Made by a program: the position numbers and the translations under genes. Source: DAOOOU01 sp964435635 (GTDB taxonomy: Bacteria > Bacillota_I > Bacilli_A > RF39 > UBA660). From it: a DNA stretch of 6,165 nucleotides. Every line of letters begins with the position of its first letter. Position 1 is the stretch's first letter. This document shows, piece by piece, positions 1 through 5,533 of the stretch. The notes under the pieces were generated by a model. The model had not been told where the DNA came from. It did not search any database and was given only the letters and a program-made list of their open reading frames with translations. The stretch spans positions 1-6,165 of the forward strand of contig CAYSZU010000035.1 in assembly GCA_964435635.1 (NCBI GenBank), given 5' to 3'.

Positions 1-1844
1 TTACCCATATATTCTTCTGGAACAACAACATCAACTTTCATGATTGGTTCCAAAATAATTGGTTTACATTTCTGTTTAGCTTCTTTTAGCGCTAGACTAG
101 CAGCTATTTTAAAGGCCATCTCAGATGAATCGACATCATGGTAACTACCGTCATATAATGTTGCTTTAACATCAACTACGGGGTAACCAGCAAGGATTCC
201 TCCAGCCATTGCTTCTTGCAATCCTTTGTCAGTAACTGGAATATATTCACGAGGAACAACTCCACCAACAATTGCATCAACAAATTCATAACCTTTTTCG
301 TGATTCGGTTCTAGTTTTACCCAAACATGACCATATTGACCACGACCACCAGATTGTTTAATGTAGCGTCCTTCACATTGACCCATTTGGGTAATTGTTT
401 CGCGATAAGCAACTTGTGGTCTTCCCACATTAGCCTCAACATTAAACTCTCTTTTCATTCTTTCGACAAAAACATCTAAATGTAATTCACCCATTCCACT
501 AATAACGGTCTGACCAGTTTCGTGATCAGTTCGATATCTGAAGGTTGGATCTTCTTCGGCTAGTTTTTGTAGAGCAACACCAAGTTTATCTTGATCAGCT
601 TTCGATTTCGGCTCAATTGCTTCATCGATTACCGGTTCAGGGAATTCCATCCCTTTCATGACAACGGCATTTTTCTCATCACATAAGGTATCAGCTGTCG
701 TTGTACTCTTTAAACCAACTGCTGCTGCTATTTCACCACAGAATACTTCACTAATTTCTTTTCTAGTATTAGCATGCATCTGTAAGATTCGACCAATTCT
801 TTCTTTAACACCTTTAGTTGAGTTTAAAACATAAGACCCGCTTTGTAATTTCCCTGAGTATACTCTGAAGAAAGCCAAACGACCAACAAATGGATCAGTT
901 GCAATCTTAAACGCTAAGGCAGTAAATGGTTCAGCGTCATTTGGATAACGTAAAATATCATTACCTTTTGCATCAATACACTCAATCGCTTCCACATCAG
1001 TTGGGGCTGGCATATAATCAACAACTGCATCAAGTGCAAACTTAACACCTTTGTTAGATAATGAATCAGCACACATTACTGGGAAGAAACTAGCTGATAG
1101 AACTCCTTTTCGAATTGCGGCTTTAATAGTTGGCAGAGGAATTTCTTCTCCTTCAAGATATTTTTCCATCAATTCATCATCATATTCAGCAGCAGCTTCG
1201 ATTAATTCGGTTCTTTTGATTTCGATTAAGTCAACTAAATTTTCAGGTATTTCACCTTCTTTATAGTCTTCCATTTCGCCACCATCGAAATAATAAGCTT
1301 TTCTTTCCAAAATATCTACGATTCCATTGAAATCGTTTTCAGCTCCAATTGGCCAAGCAATTGGTTTATAGTTTATTCCAAGTCTATTTTCAATTGTTTT
1401 TAAACTATATTCAAAATCAGCACCTAATTTAGACATTTTATTTGCTAAAATCAGTCTTGGTACTTTGTAATCGTTAGCTTGGCGCCAAACTGTTTCAGTT
1501 TGCGGTTCAACTCCTGCTTGAGCATCGATTAAAGCAATAGCTCCATCCAAAACTCTTAAGCTTCGTTGGACTTCAATTGTGAAGTCAACGTGTCCTGGGG
1601 TATCAATTATATTTAAACGGTATCCTTTCCAGTGGGTGGTAGTCGCTGCACTAGTTATTGTAATACCTCTTTCTTTTTCTTGATCCATCCAGTCCATTTG
1701 TGATTCACCATCATGAGTTTCCCCAATTCGATGAGTAGTCCCAGTATGGAATAGAACTCTTTCGGTAAAAGTAGTTTTTCCGGCATCAATATGAGCCATT
1801 ATTCCTATGTTTCTTAATTTATCAATTGTTACATCTCTTGCCAT
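1..1844 (-). CDS. fusA: Elongation factor G (EF-G), 3' end cut off by the window
   Basis: Translocation GTPase that moves tRNA and mRNA through the ribosome after peptide transfer and helps recycle ribosomes. I translated it by hand: it is open from ATG at 1844 to the left edge, 614 codons, lacking roughly the last 80 residues (most of domain V) of a ~690-residue family. Visible motifs: P-loop AHIDAGKTT (17-25), switch I ERGITITSAAT (58-68), G3 DTPGH (81-85), domain III GMGELHLD, domain IV GGRGQYGHVW and the domain IV tip around HDVDSSE (His569). Two guanine-binding motifs are abnormal: G4 is NKMS (135-138) where NKMD is expected, and G5 is ADSL (259-262) where GSAF/GSAL is expected. The rest is orthodox, so this is housekeeping EF-G rather than a tetracycline-resistance protein. 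It starts 9 nt after the rpsG stop, with a TAGGA ribosome-binding site overlapping that stop, so translational coupling is likely. No frameshift seen. Confidence 0.97.
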   Translation of the reverse strand, partial: MARDVTIDKLRNIGIMAHIDAGKTTFTERVLFHTGTTHRIGETHDGESQMDWMDQEKERGITITSAATTTHWKGYRLNIIDTPGHVDFTIEVQRSLRVLDGAIALIDAQAGVEPQTETVWRQANDYKVPRLILANKMSKLGADFEYSLKTIENRLGINYKPIAWPIGAENDFNGIVDILERKAYYFDGGEMEDYKEGEIPENLVDLIEIKRTELIEAAAEYDDELMEKYLEGEEIPLPTIKAAIRKGVLSASFFPVMCADSLSNKGVKFALDAVVDYMPAPTDVEAIECIDAKGNDILRYPNDAEPFTALAFKIATDPFVGRLAFFRVYSGKLQSGSYVLNSTKGVKERIGRILQMHANTRKEISEVFCGEIAAAVGLKSTTTADTLCDEKNAVVMKGMEFPEPVIDEAIEPKSKADQDKLGVALQKLAEEDPTFRYRTDHETGQTVISGMGELHLDVFVERMKREFNVEANVGRPQVAYRETITQMGQCEGRYIKQSGGRGQYGHVWVKLEPNHEKGYEFVDAIVGGVVPREYIPVTDKGLQEAMAGGILAGYPVVDVKATLYDGSYHDVDSSEMAFKIAASLALKEAKQKCKPIILEPIMKVDVVVPEEYMG

Positions 1845-1853
1845 CTTACTATC

Positions 1854-2321
1854 CTACCATCTATAATGTGCAAACGCCTTATTAGCTTCTGCCATTTTGT
1901 GAATATCTTCACGTTTTTTGACAGCTCCTCCAACACCCTTTGCAGCATCCATTATTTCATTAGCTAAATTAATTGCCATTCCTTTGCCATTTCTTAAACG
2001 AGCATAATTACTCAACCATCTTAAGGCTAAAGCTTGGCTTCGATCATCATTAACTTCAATTGGCACTTGATAGTTTGAACCACCAACGCGACGCGATTTT
2101 ACTTCCAAAGCCGGTTTAATGTTTTCTAATGCTTTTAGATATACATCAATCGGTTCTTCGTTAGTTTGTTTTTTTATTATTTCAAACGCTTCATAAAGAA
2201 TTGTTTGGGCTGTTCCTCTTTTTCCACTACTCATAATTTGGTTAACTAATTTAGTTACTACTTTTGAGTTATAAATTGGATCAGGCAAAACATCTCTTTT
2301 GACAGCACGTGCTTTACGCAT
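1854..2321 (-). CDS. rpsG: 30S ribosomal protein S7
   Basis: Primary 16S rRNA-binding protein that nucleates assembly of the 30S head and lies by the E-site tRNA and mRNA exit. The 155 residues match the usual bacterial length (about 156). Recognisable features are the basic N-terminus (RKARAVKRDVLPDP), the SRRVGGSNYQVPIEV hairpin near 77-91, the RWLSNYARLR helix and the almost invariant C-terminus KMAEANKAFAHYRW. It begins 15 nt after the rpsL stop, with a purine-rich AGGAAGGGAG ribosome-binding site, and is followed 9 nt later by fusA, the normal str operon order. In E. coli S7 represses its operon by binding the rpsL-rpsG gap; this gap is too short to hold that structure, so any feedback here must act elsewhere. 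The stop is TAG. Confidence 0.98.
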   Translation of the reverse strand: MRKARAVKRDVLPDPIYNSKVVTKLVNQIMSSGKRGTAQTILYEAFEIIKKQTNEEPIDVYLKALENIKPALEVKSRRVGGSNYQVPIEVNDDRSQALALRWLSNYARLRNGKGMAINLANEIMDAAKGVGGAVKKREDIHKMAEANKAFAHYRW

Positions 2322-2336
2322 AATATATCTCCCTTC

Positions 2337-2753
2337 CTAATTATTTTTTGCTCTTTTAGTACCGTACTTACTACGGCCTTGCTTACGATTGTTTACTCCT
2401 TGAGTATCCAATGTTCCGCGAATAACATGGTAACGTACTCCGATTAAATCTTTAGCACGTCCTCCACGAATTAAAACAACACTATGTTCCTGAAGATTAT
2501 GTCCTTCACCCGGAATATAAGTATCTATTTCACGACCATTTGATAATCTAACTCGCGCATATTTTCTTAACGCTGAGTTCGGTTTTTTTGGTGTTCGTGT
2601 TCCTACTTTAGTACAAACCCCTCTTTTTTGAGGACTAAAAGCTTCAGTCGTTTTACGTTTAATACTATTGAATCCAATACCTAGAACGGGACTTTTACTT
2701 TTTCTGGTTTTATTACTTCTTCCTTTTCTAACAAGTTGATTAATTGTTGGCAT
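2337..2753 (-). CDS. rpsL: 30S ribosomal protein S12
   Basis: Protein of the decoding centre that monitors codon-anticodon pairing; its loops set fidelity and streptomycin response. The 138 residues match the long Firmicutes form, which is offset by 14 from E. coli numbering. PKKPNSALRK (55-64) contains Lys56 and Lys57, the equivalents of E. coli Lys42 and Lys43, both retained. The second loop reads AKDLIGVRYH (100-109): Lys101 (E. coli Lys87) and Asp102, the residue beta-methylthiolated by RimO in species that have it, are present, but Ile104 replaces the usual Pro (E. coli Pro90). The C-terminus QGRSKYGTKR is standard. A strong AAAGGAGG site precedes the ATG. First gene of the rpsL-rpsG-fusA operon, with its own promoter and structured leader upstream. 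The stop is TAG. Confidence 0.98.
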   Translation of the reverse strand: MPTINQLVRKGRSNKTRKSKSPVLGIGFNSIKRKTTEAFSPQKRGVCTKVGTRTPKKPNSALRKYARVRLSNGREIDTYIPGEGHNLQEHSVVLIRGGRAKDLIGVRYHVIRGTLDTQGVNNRKQGRSKYGTKRAKNN

Positions 2754-2848
2754 ATTTTCCTCCTTTCATATACACACATCCTGGTGTGTCCAAAATACCT
2801 TTAAATAAGGTTCTACCTAAGCAGAACCTGAACTTAAAATGCATAAAC
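2754..2848 (-). promoter_or_regulatory. Structured 5' leader of the rpsL-rpsG-fusA mRNA
   Basis: About 90 nt of untranslated RNA between the proposed start site (near 2842) and the rpsL ATG. It can form two clean hairpins. The first pairs AGGTTCT (2823-2829) with AGAACCT (2808-2814) around an 8-nt loop and is followed by TTATTT, so it could act as a weak attenuator. The second pairs ACACAC (2784-2789) with GTGTGT (2772-2777) around a 6-nt loop, ending about 8 nt before the ribosome-binding site (2759-2764). I do not recognise a named family. An autoregulatory leader bound by S12 or S7 is a reasonable but unproven guess. Confidence 0.5.
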
Positions 2849-2878
2849 AATATAACACTAGTAACTTATCATTGTCAA
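2849..2878 (-). promoter_or_regulatory. Promoter of the str operon (rpsL-rpsG-fusA)
   Basis: A perfect -35 TTGACA (2873-2878) and a -10 TATATT (2849-2854) are separated by 18 nt. A TG one base upstream of the -10 gives an extended -10 (TGTTATATT). Transcription would start near 2842. The sites lie just after the stop of the upstream small gene and no terminator separates them, so read-through may add to this promoter. Confidence 0.75.
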
Positions 2879-2894
2879 GTAATTATCGCTATTT

Positions 2895-3260
2895 CTAATA
2901 TTTATTATAATCTTTAGAAGTATAACCTGGGCATCTTAAATAAGGATCATAACGAAATACATTATCGCGATAGCTTACTAAGACATACCCATCACAGTTT
3001 TTATCCCCTATTTTAAAGTTAATATTTGAATTATCCGTTAGTTCCGTTAAGGTCACTTTTATCTGTTCATTAGCTAAAGGATAAAGGCTTTTATCTTCAA
3101 TATAAAGACGAGCCGCTTGGTCTAACTTATCAAGCAGTTGATCGTATTTAACAATTTTATTCTTATATACTAAGCTTATTGTAATTAGCATAGTAGTAAT
3201 CAAAAATATCAGAATACCCCAAATAATTGCTAACTTTCTCATTTCTTTTATCGTATTCAT
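2895..3260 (-). CDS. Small single-TM protein, paralogue of the preceding gene (C-terminal two-Cys domain)
   Basis: I do not recognise a named family. The 121-residue product has a short charged N-terminus, one hydrophobic segment (about 10-32), a charged helix and a C-terminal domain with Cys89 and Cys110. It aligns with its upstream neighbour: YDQLLDKLDQAARLY (39-53) matches YEAYLEEVEEAARDY without gaps, then IKVT matches LKIT, and CDGYV plus YLRCPGYT match CQGYV plus YLKCGDYQ. The two cysteines bracket the last strand-rich part and could form a disulfide outside the cell, as in pilin-type C-terminal loops. Unlike the neighbour it lacks a KG prepilin cleavage motif. The ATG lies 3 nt after the upstream TAG with no convincing ribosome-binding site, implying translational coupling. 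A second ATG at codon 7 is possible. A cell-surface or pseudopilin-like accessory role is inference only. Confidence 0.8.
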   Translation of the reverse strand: MNTIKEMRKLAIIWGILIFLITTMLITISLVYKNKIVKYDQLLDKLDQAARLYIEDKSLYPLANEQIKVTLTELTDNSNINFKIGDKNCDGYVLVSYRDNVFRYDPYLRCPGYTSKDYNKY

Positions 3261-3263
3261 CGG

Positions 3264-3695
3264 CTAATTCTCATATCCAATCGTCTGATAGTCACCACAT
3301 TTTAGATAACCCTCTAACTCAACAACATTGTTTATTACAACATAACCTTGGCATAAAGTCGTTTCAATTGGATCATATAAATAATTAAGATATCCTTCTT
3401 GCACCAAAGTACCAATAGTAATTTTTAAAGGTTCTTCTGGCAAAGTTTCTTGCTCATTAAAATAATCCCTAGCTGCTTCTTCCACTTCTTCTAGATACGC
3501 TTCATAAGTTGCGGTATAATCAATCGTTTCTAATTCAATTTCGGCTTTTTCCTCATTAATCTTATTTAAATCAGTTTCTAAATTATGATAAAGGGCAATA
3601 ACAAAAAAAGTGGCAATTAGAAGAAAGAAAATAATAATACAAGTATAAACAATCATGGCGGCTAAACCCCATCCTTTATTATCTAGTTTTTTCAT
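3264..3695 (-). CDS. Small membrane-anchored pseudopilin-like protein
   Basis: 143 residues, no named family recognised. The N-terminus MKKLDNKGWGLAAMI followed by a ~25-residue hydrophobic stretch resembles a type IV prepilin leader (short, basic, cleavage after Gly8), but the residue five after the cut is Ala13 rather than the usual Glu. An acidic helix (about 39-82) follows, then a C-terminal domain with Cys115 and Cys133 in CQGYV and GYLKCGDYQT. The architecture fits a secreted or surface pilin-type subunit held by one TM helix; function is inferred. I chose the ATG at 3695 because AAGAGGTG (3703-3710) lies 7 nt upstream; the in-frame TTG at 3701 is too close to it. It sits just past the rplL terminator, where rpoB would normally start, and is followed 3 nt after its stop by a homologous gene. 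A TATAAT at 3716-3721 has only a poor -35. Confidence 0.82.
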   Translation of the reverse strand: MKKLDNKGWGLAAMIVYTCIIIFFLLIATFFVIALYHNLETDLNKINEEKAEIELETIDYTATYEAYLEEVEEAARDYFNEQETLPEEPLKITIGTLVQEGYLNYLYDPIETTLCQGYVVINNVVELEGYLKCGDYQTIGYEN

Positions 3696-3730
3696 TATCA
3701 AACACCTCTTAAATTATTATATAACAAAAA

Positions 3731-3760
3731 TAAAAAAATGAGTAGTTTTCTACTCATTTT
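3731..3760 (-). terminator. Intrinsic terminator after rplL
   Basis: On the transcript, an 11-bp stem AAAATGAGTAG / CTACTCATTTT (3750-3760 with 3735-3745) closes an AAAA loop, and the T-run continues to 3732. It starts 4 nt after the rplL stop. This is a strong Rho-independent terminator that ends the rplJ-rplL transcript and insulates the two downstream small genes. Confidence 0.93.
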
Positions 3761-3764
3761 CCTT

Positions 3765-4130
3765 TTAAGCTAATTCGATTGTTGCGCCGGCTGCTTCTAG
3801 TTGAGTTTTAATTTGACTTGCTTCATCAGCTGAAACGTTTTCTTTAACATTTCCACCATTATCAGCAATCGCTTTTGCTTCAACTAAGCCTAAGCCAGTT
3901 ATTTCTTTTAAGATTTTAATAACAGCGATTTTAGTTGGACCAGCTTCTTTTAGAACAACTGTTTTAGTTGAACTACCAGTTTCTTCAACTGCAGCTGGAG
4001 CTGCTGCAACAGCCATCGCACTTGGATCAACTCCAAATTCTTCCTTCATTGCATCTACTAATTCTTTTACTTCAAGAATAGTCATTTCTTTTAATGCACT
4101 AATAAAATCTTCTTTTTTTAATTTTGCCAT
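3765..4130 (-). CDS. rplL: 50S ribosomal protein L7/L12
   Basis: Stalk protein present as dimers on L10; its mobile C-terminal domain recruits and stimulates EF-G, EF-Tu and IF2. The 121 residues fit the family. The N-terminal dimer domain (1-33, ending EEFGVDPS) is followed by an Ala/Val-rich hinge (about 37-49) and the C-terminal domain with TKIAVIKILKEITGLGLVEAK, which keeps the factor-binding Lys, Ile and Lys residues. Two deviations are visible: the usual (E)FDV at the start of the C-terminal domain is TKTVV, and the usual GAPKPVKE loop reads NGGNVKE. It lies 25 nt after rplJ with an AAAGGAAG ribosome-binding site, which fits its need for several copies per L10. A strong terminator follows at once instead of the usual rpoB. 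Confidence 0.98.
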   Translation of the reverse strand: MAKLKKEDFISALKEMTILEVKELVDAMKEEFGVDPSAMAVAAAPAAVEETGSSTKTVVLKEAGPTKIAVIKILKEITGLGLVEAKAIADNGGNVKENVSADEASQIKTQLEAAGATIELA

Positions 4131-4155
4131 ATTTCTTCTTCCTTTCTTCTTTCTA

Positions 4156-4647
4156 TTATTTTTCTATACTATCAGCATACATATGCAAACTGATTGATAA
4201 ATCGCGAACATATTGAATCATGCCACCAGCTAACATTGTTAGAAGGCCTTCTCTTGATGGTATCTCCGCGTATTCTTTAATCGTTTTTAAACTCGCAACA
4301 TCGCCATTAATAATCCCAACTCTAATATCTAGTTTGTTATTCTTCTTTGCGAAATCAGCGATGACTTTAATTGGCTCTAATAGAGTTTTACCAAACAAAA
4401 TAGCGTTTGGTCCTTCTAGAAAGTCATCTAAGTTAAGTTTAAGTTCAGCCAAAGCTAACTTAGTTAAAGTGTTCTTATAGATTTTAATATCACTATCACA
4501 CTCTCTTAGCTTTCTTCTTAGGTTACTAAGGTCAGCTACGGTTAATCCATGATAAGCAAATAAGATAACTGCTTCTGATTCGTTAATGCTTTTAACGATC
4601 TCTTTAACGGTATGCTTCTTTACTTTAAGATTTTTCTCGCTTGCCAT
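4156..4647 (-). CDS. rplJ: 50S ribosomal protein L10
   Basis: Base of the ribosomal stalk: its N-terminal domain binds 23S rRNA next to L11 and its C-terminal helix carries the L7/L12 dimers. The 163 residues match the usual ~165. Family features include VKEIVKSINESEAVILFAYHGL near 14-35, LRRKLRE (43-49), KIYKNTLTKLAL and the C-terminal helix ending SISLHMYADSIEK, which is the L12-binding segment. It is preceded by AAGGAGG (4654-4660) seven nt from the ATG. Expression is probably controlled by the L10 leader immediately upstream: excess L10-L12 complex would bind the leader and reduce rplJ-rplL output. Co-transcribed with rplL from a promoter overlapping the 3' end of rplA. Confidence 0.98.
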   Translation of the reverse strand: MASEKNLKVKKHTVKEIVKSINESEAVILFAYHGLTVADLSNLRRKLRECDSDIKIYKNTLTKLALAELKLNLDDFLEGPNAILFGKTLLEPIKVIADFAKKNNKLDIRVGIINGDVASLKTIKEYAEIPSREGLLTMLAGGMIQYVRDLSISLHMYADSIEK

Positions 4648-4665
4648 TATTCTCCTCCTTTAATA

Positions 4666-4691
4666 TAAAAAGCTTTCTCAAAGGAAAGCTT
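4666..4691 (-). terminator. Attenuator hairpin inside the L10 leader
   Basis: On the transcript AAGCTTTC (4684-4691) pairs with GAAAGCTT (4670-4677) around a 6-nt loop and is followed by TTTATATT: an intrinsic-terminator shape 6 nt before the rplJ ribosome-binding site. The U-run is broken by an A, so termination is probably partial. A competing pairing of ATTAAG (4689-4694) with upstream CTTAAT (4717-4722) would consume part of the 5' arm. Confidence 0.75.
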
Positions 4692-4776
4692 AATACAAAC
4701 ATTTATCATGTATCTAATTAAGTCTTCCTCGGTAGGATTTACTAATTACCTACGGTCTTGGGAAATTGCTTTTTTC
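4692..4776 (-). promoter_or_regulatory. Ribosomal protein L10 leader (autoregulatory RNA)
   Basis: The transcript reads CCCAAGACCGTAGGT, a short A/T-rich loop, then CCTACCGAGGA, the hallmark of the bacterial L10 leader to which L10(L12) complexes bind. GTAGG (4749-4753) pairs with CCTAC (4732-4736 region), and conserved unpaired AAGAC and CGAGG flanks lie on both sides. A second arm, CTTAAT (4717-4722) with ATTAAG (4689-4694) enclosing ACAT/ATGT (4708-4711 and 4699-4702), overlaps the 5' arm of the downstream attenuator and is a good antiterminator candidate. Predicted logic: free L10 binds, favours the attenuator and lowers rplJ-rplL expression. Confidence 0.87.
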
Positions 4777-4782
4777 TTTTTT

Positions 4783-4811
4783 ATTATATTTTATATCTGC
4801 TTAATTGTCAA
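4783..4811 (-). promoter_or_regulatory. Promoter of rplJ-rplL, overlapping the rplA 3' end
   Basis: TTGACA (4806-4811), 17 nt, TATAAT (4783-4788): a perfect match to the housekeeping sigma factor consensus at the optimal spacing. The -35 lies inside the last codons of rplA (Phe-Asp-Asn). Transcription would begin near 4776, directly ahead of the L10 leader, so stalk genes can be made independently of rplK-rplA. Confidence 0.88.
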
Positions 4812-5499
4812 AGAAATTTAAATCTAATTTAATTCCTGGACCCATCGTGCTTGAAATTGATATGTTTTTAATTAGTTTTCCTTTAACGGTTGCTGGTTTA
4901 GCTTTAAGAATAGCACTTACTAAATAAACTAAGTTTTCTTCAAGTTTTTTTTCGGTAAATGATACTTTACCAATTATACTATGAAGATTGCCATTAGCAT
5001 CAGTCTTGTACTCAATCATTCCTTTTTTAATATCAGCAATTGTTTTTTCAACATTATTAGTAACTGTTCCAGTTTTAGGATTAGGCATTAAACCTTTTGG
5101 TCCTAAAACACGACCAATTTTACCAAGGGCTGGCATCATATCGGGAGTTGCAACAATTACATCAAAATCAAACCAGTTTTCTTTTTCGATTTTAGTAATT
5201 AATTCAACTTCTCCAACAAAATCTGCTCCAGCAGCTTTTGCTTTTTCAGCCGCATCCCCTTTAGCAATAACTAATATTTTTTGAACTTTACCAGTACCGT
5301 TTGGTAAAACAATTGAACCTCTCATTTGTTGTTCAGCATTTTTAGAATCAACATTAAGATTCAAAGCGATCTCGACCGTACTATCAAAAGTCGTAATAGC
5401 TGTTTCTTTAACTAATTTTATTGCTTCGCTAGTTGGATAAGCTTTTTTCTTATCAACTTTACTTGAAGCTTCCACATATTTTTTGCTTAACTTCTTCAT
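4801..5499 (-). CDS. rplA: 50S ribosomal protein L1
   Basis: Binds 23S rRNA helices 76-78 to form the mobile L1 stalk that helps release E-site tRNA. In many bacteria L1 also represses its own mRNA. The 232 residues match the family. Visible signatures are KKYVEAS at the N-terminus, RGSIVLPNGTGK (about 60-71), the second-domain stretch DVIVATPDMMPALGKIGRVLG, GPKGLMPNPKTGTV and the C-terminal RNA-binding STMGPGIKLD (217-226). It starts 34 nt after rplK, with AGGAGG (5505-5510) five nt before the ATG. Its last codons hold the -35 box of the rplJ promoter, so this coding end has a double role. No terminator follows, so read-through into the L10 leader is expected. Confidence 0.98.
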   Translation of the reverse strand: MKKLSKKYVEASSKVDKKKAYPTSEAIKLVKETAITTFDSTVEIALNLNVDSKNAEQQMRGSIVLPNGTGKVQKILVIAKGDAAEKAKAAGADFVGEVELITKIEKENWFDFDVIVATPDMMPALGKIGRVLGPKGLMPNPKTGTVTNNVEKTIADIKKGMIEYKTDANGNLHSIIGKVSFTEKKLEENLVYLVSAILKAKPATVKGKLIKNISISSTMGPGIKLDLNFFDN

Positions 5500-5533
5500 T
5501 TCTACCTCCTAATTGTGGTTTATTGGCGGATAT

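Noticed and set aside
1051..1266. Plus-strand open frame opposite fusA
   Set aside because: Antisense to a well-conserved EF-G coding stretch, with low-complexity Ser/Ile-rich product and no ribosome-binding site.
1..1844. Tetracycline ribosomal-protection protein instead of EF-G
   Set aside because: The MARDVTIDKLRNIGIMAHID start, the domain layout and the position right after rpsG are those of housekeeping EF-G.
3696..3701. TTG start two codons upstream for the first small membrane protein
   Set aside because: Only 1-2 nt from the AAGAGGTG ribosome-binding site; the ATG at 3695 is correctly spaced.
3716..3744. Possible promoter (TATAAT at 3716-3721) for the two small membrane genes
   Set aside because: The best -35 at 17-nt spacing is TACTCA (3 of 6), buried in the rplL terminator, and the predicted start near 3709 would fall on the ribosome-binding site. 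Too weak to annotate; read-through is an alternative.
4220..4480. Plus-strand open frame opposite rplJ
   Set aside because: Lies wholly inside conserved L10 on the other strand; no family resemblance or start signal.
4988..5284. Plus-strand open frame opposite rplA
   Set aside because: Shadow of the conserved L1 gene; hydrophobic composition reflects the antisense of Lys/Asp/Glu codons.
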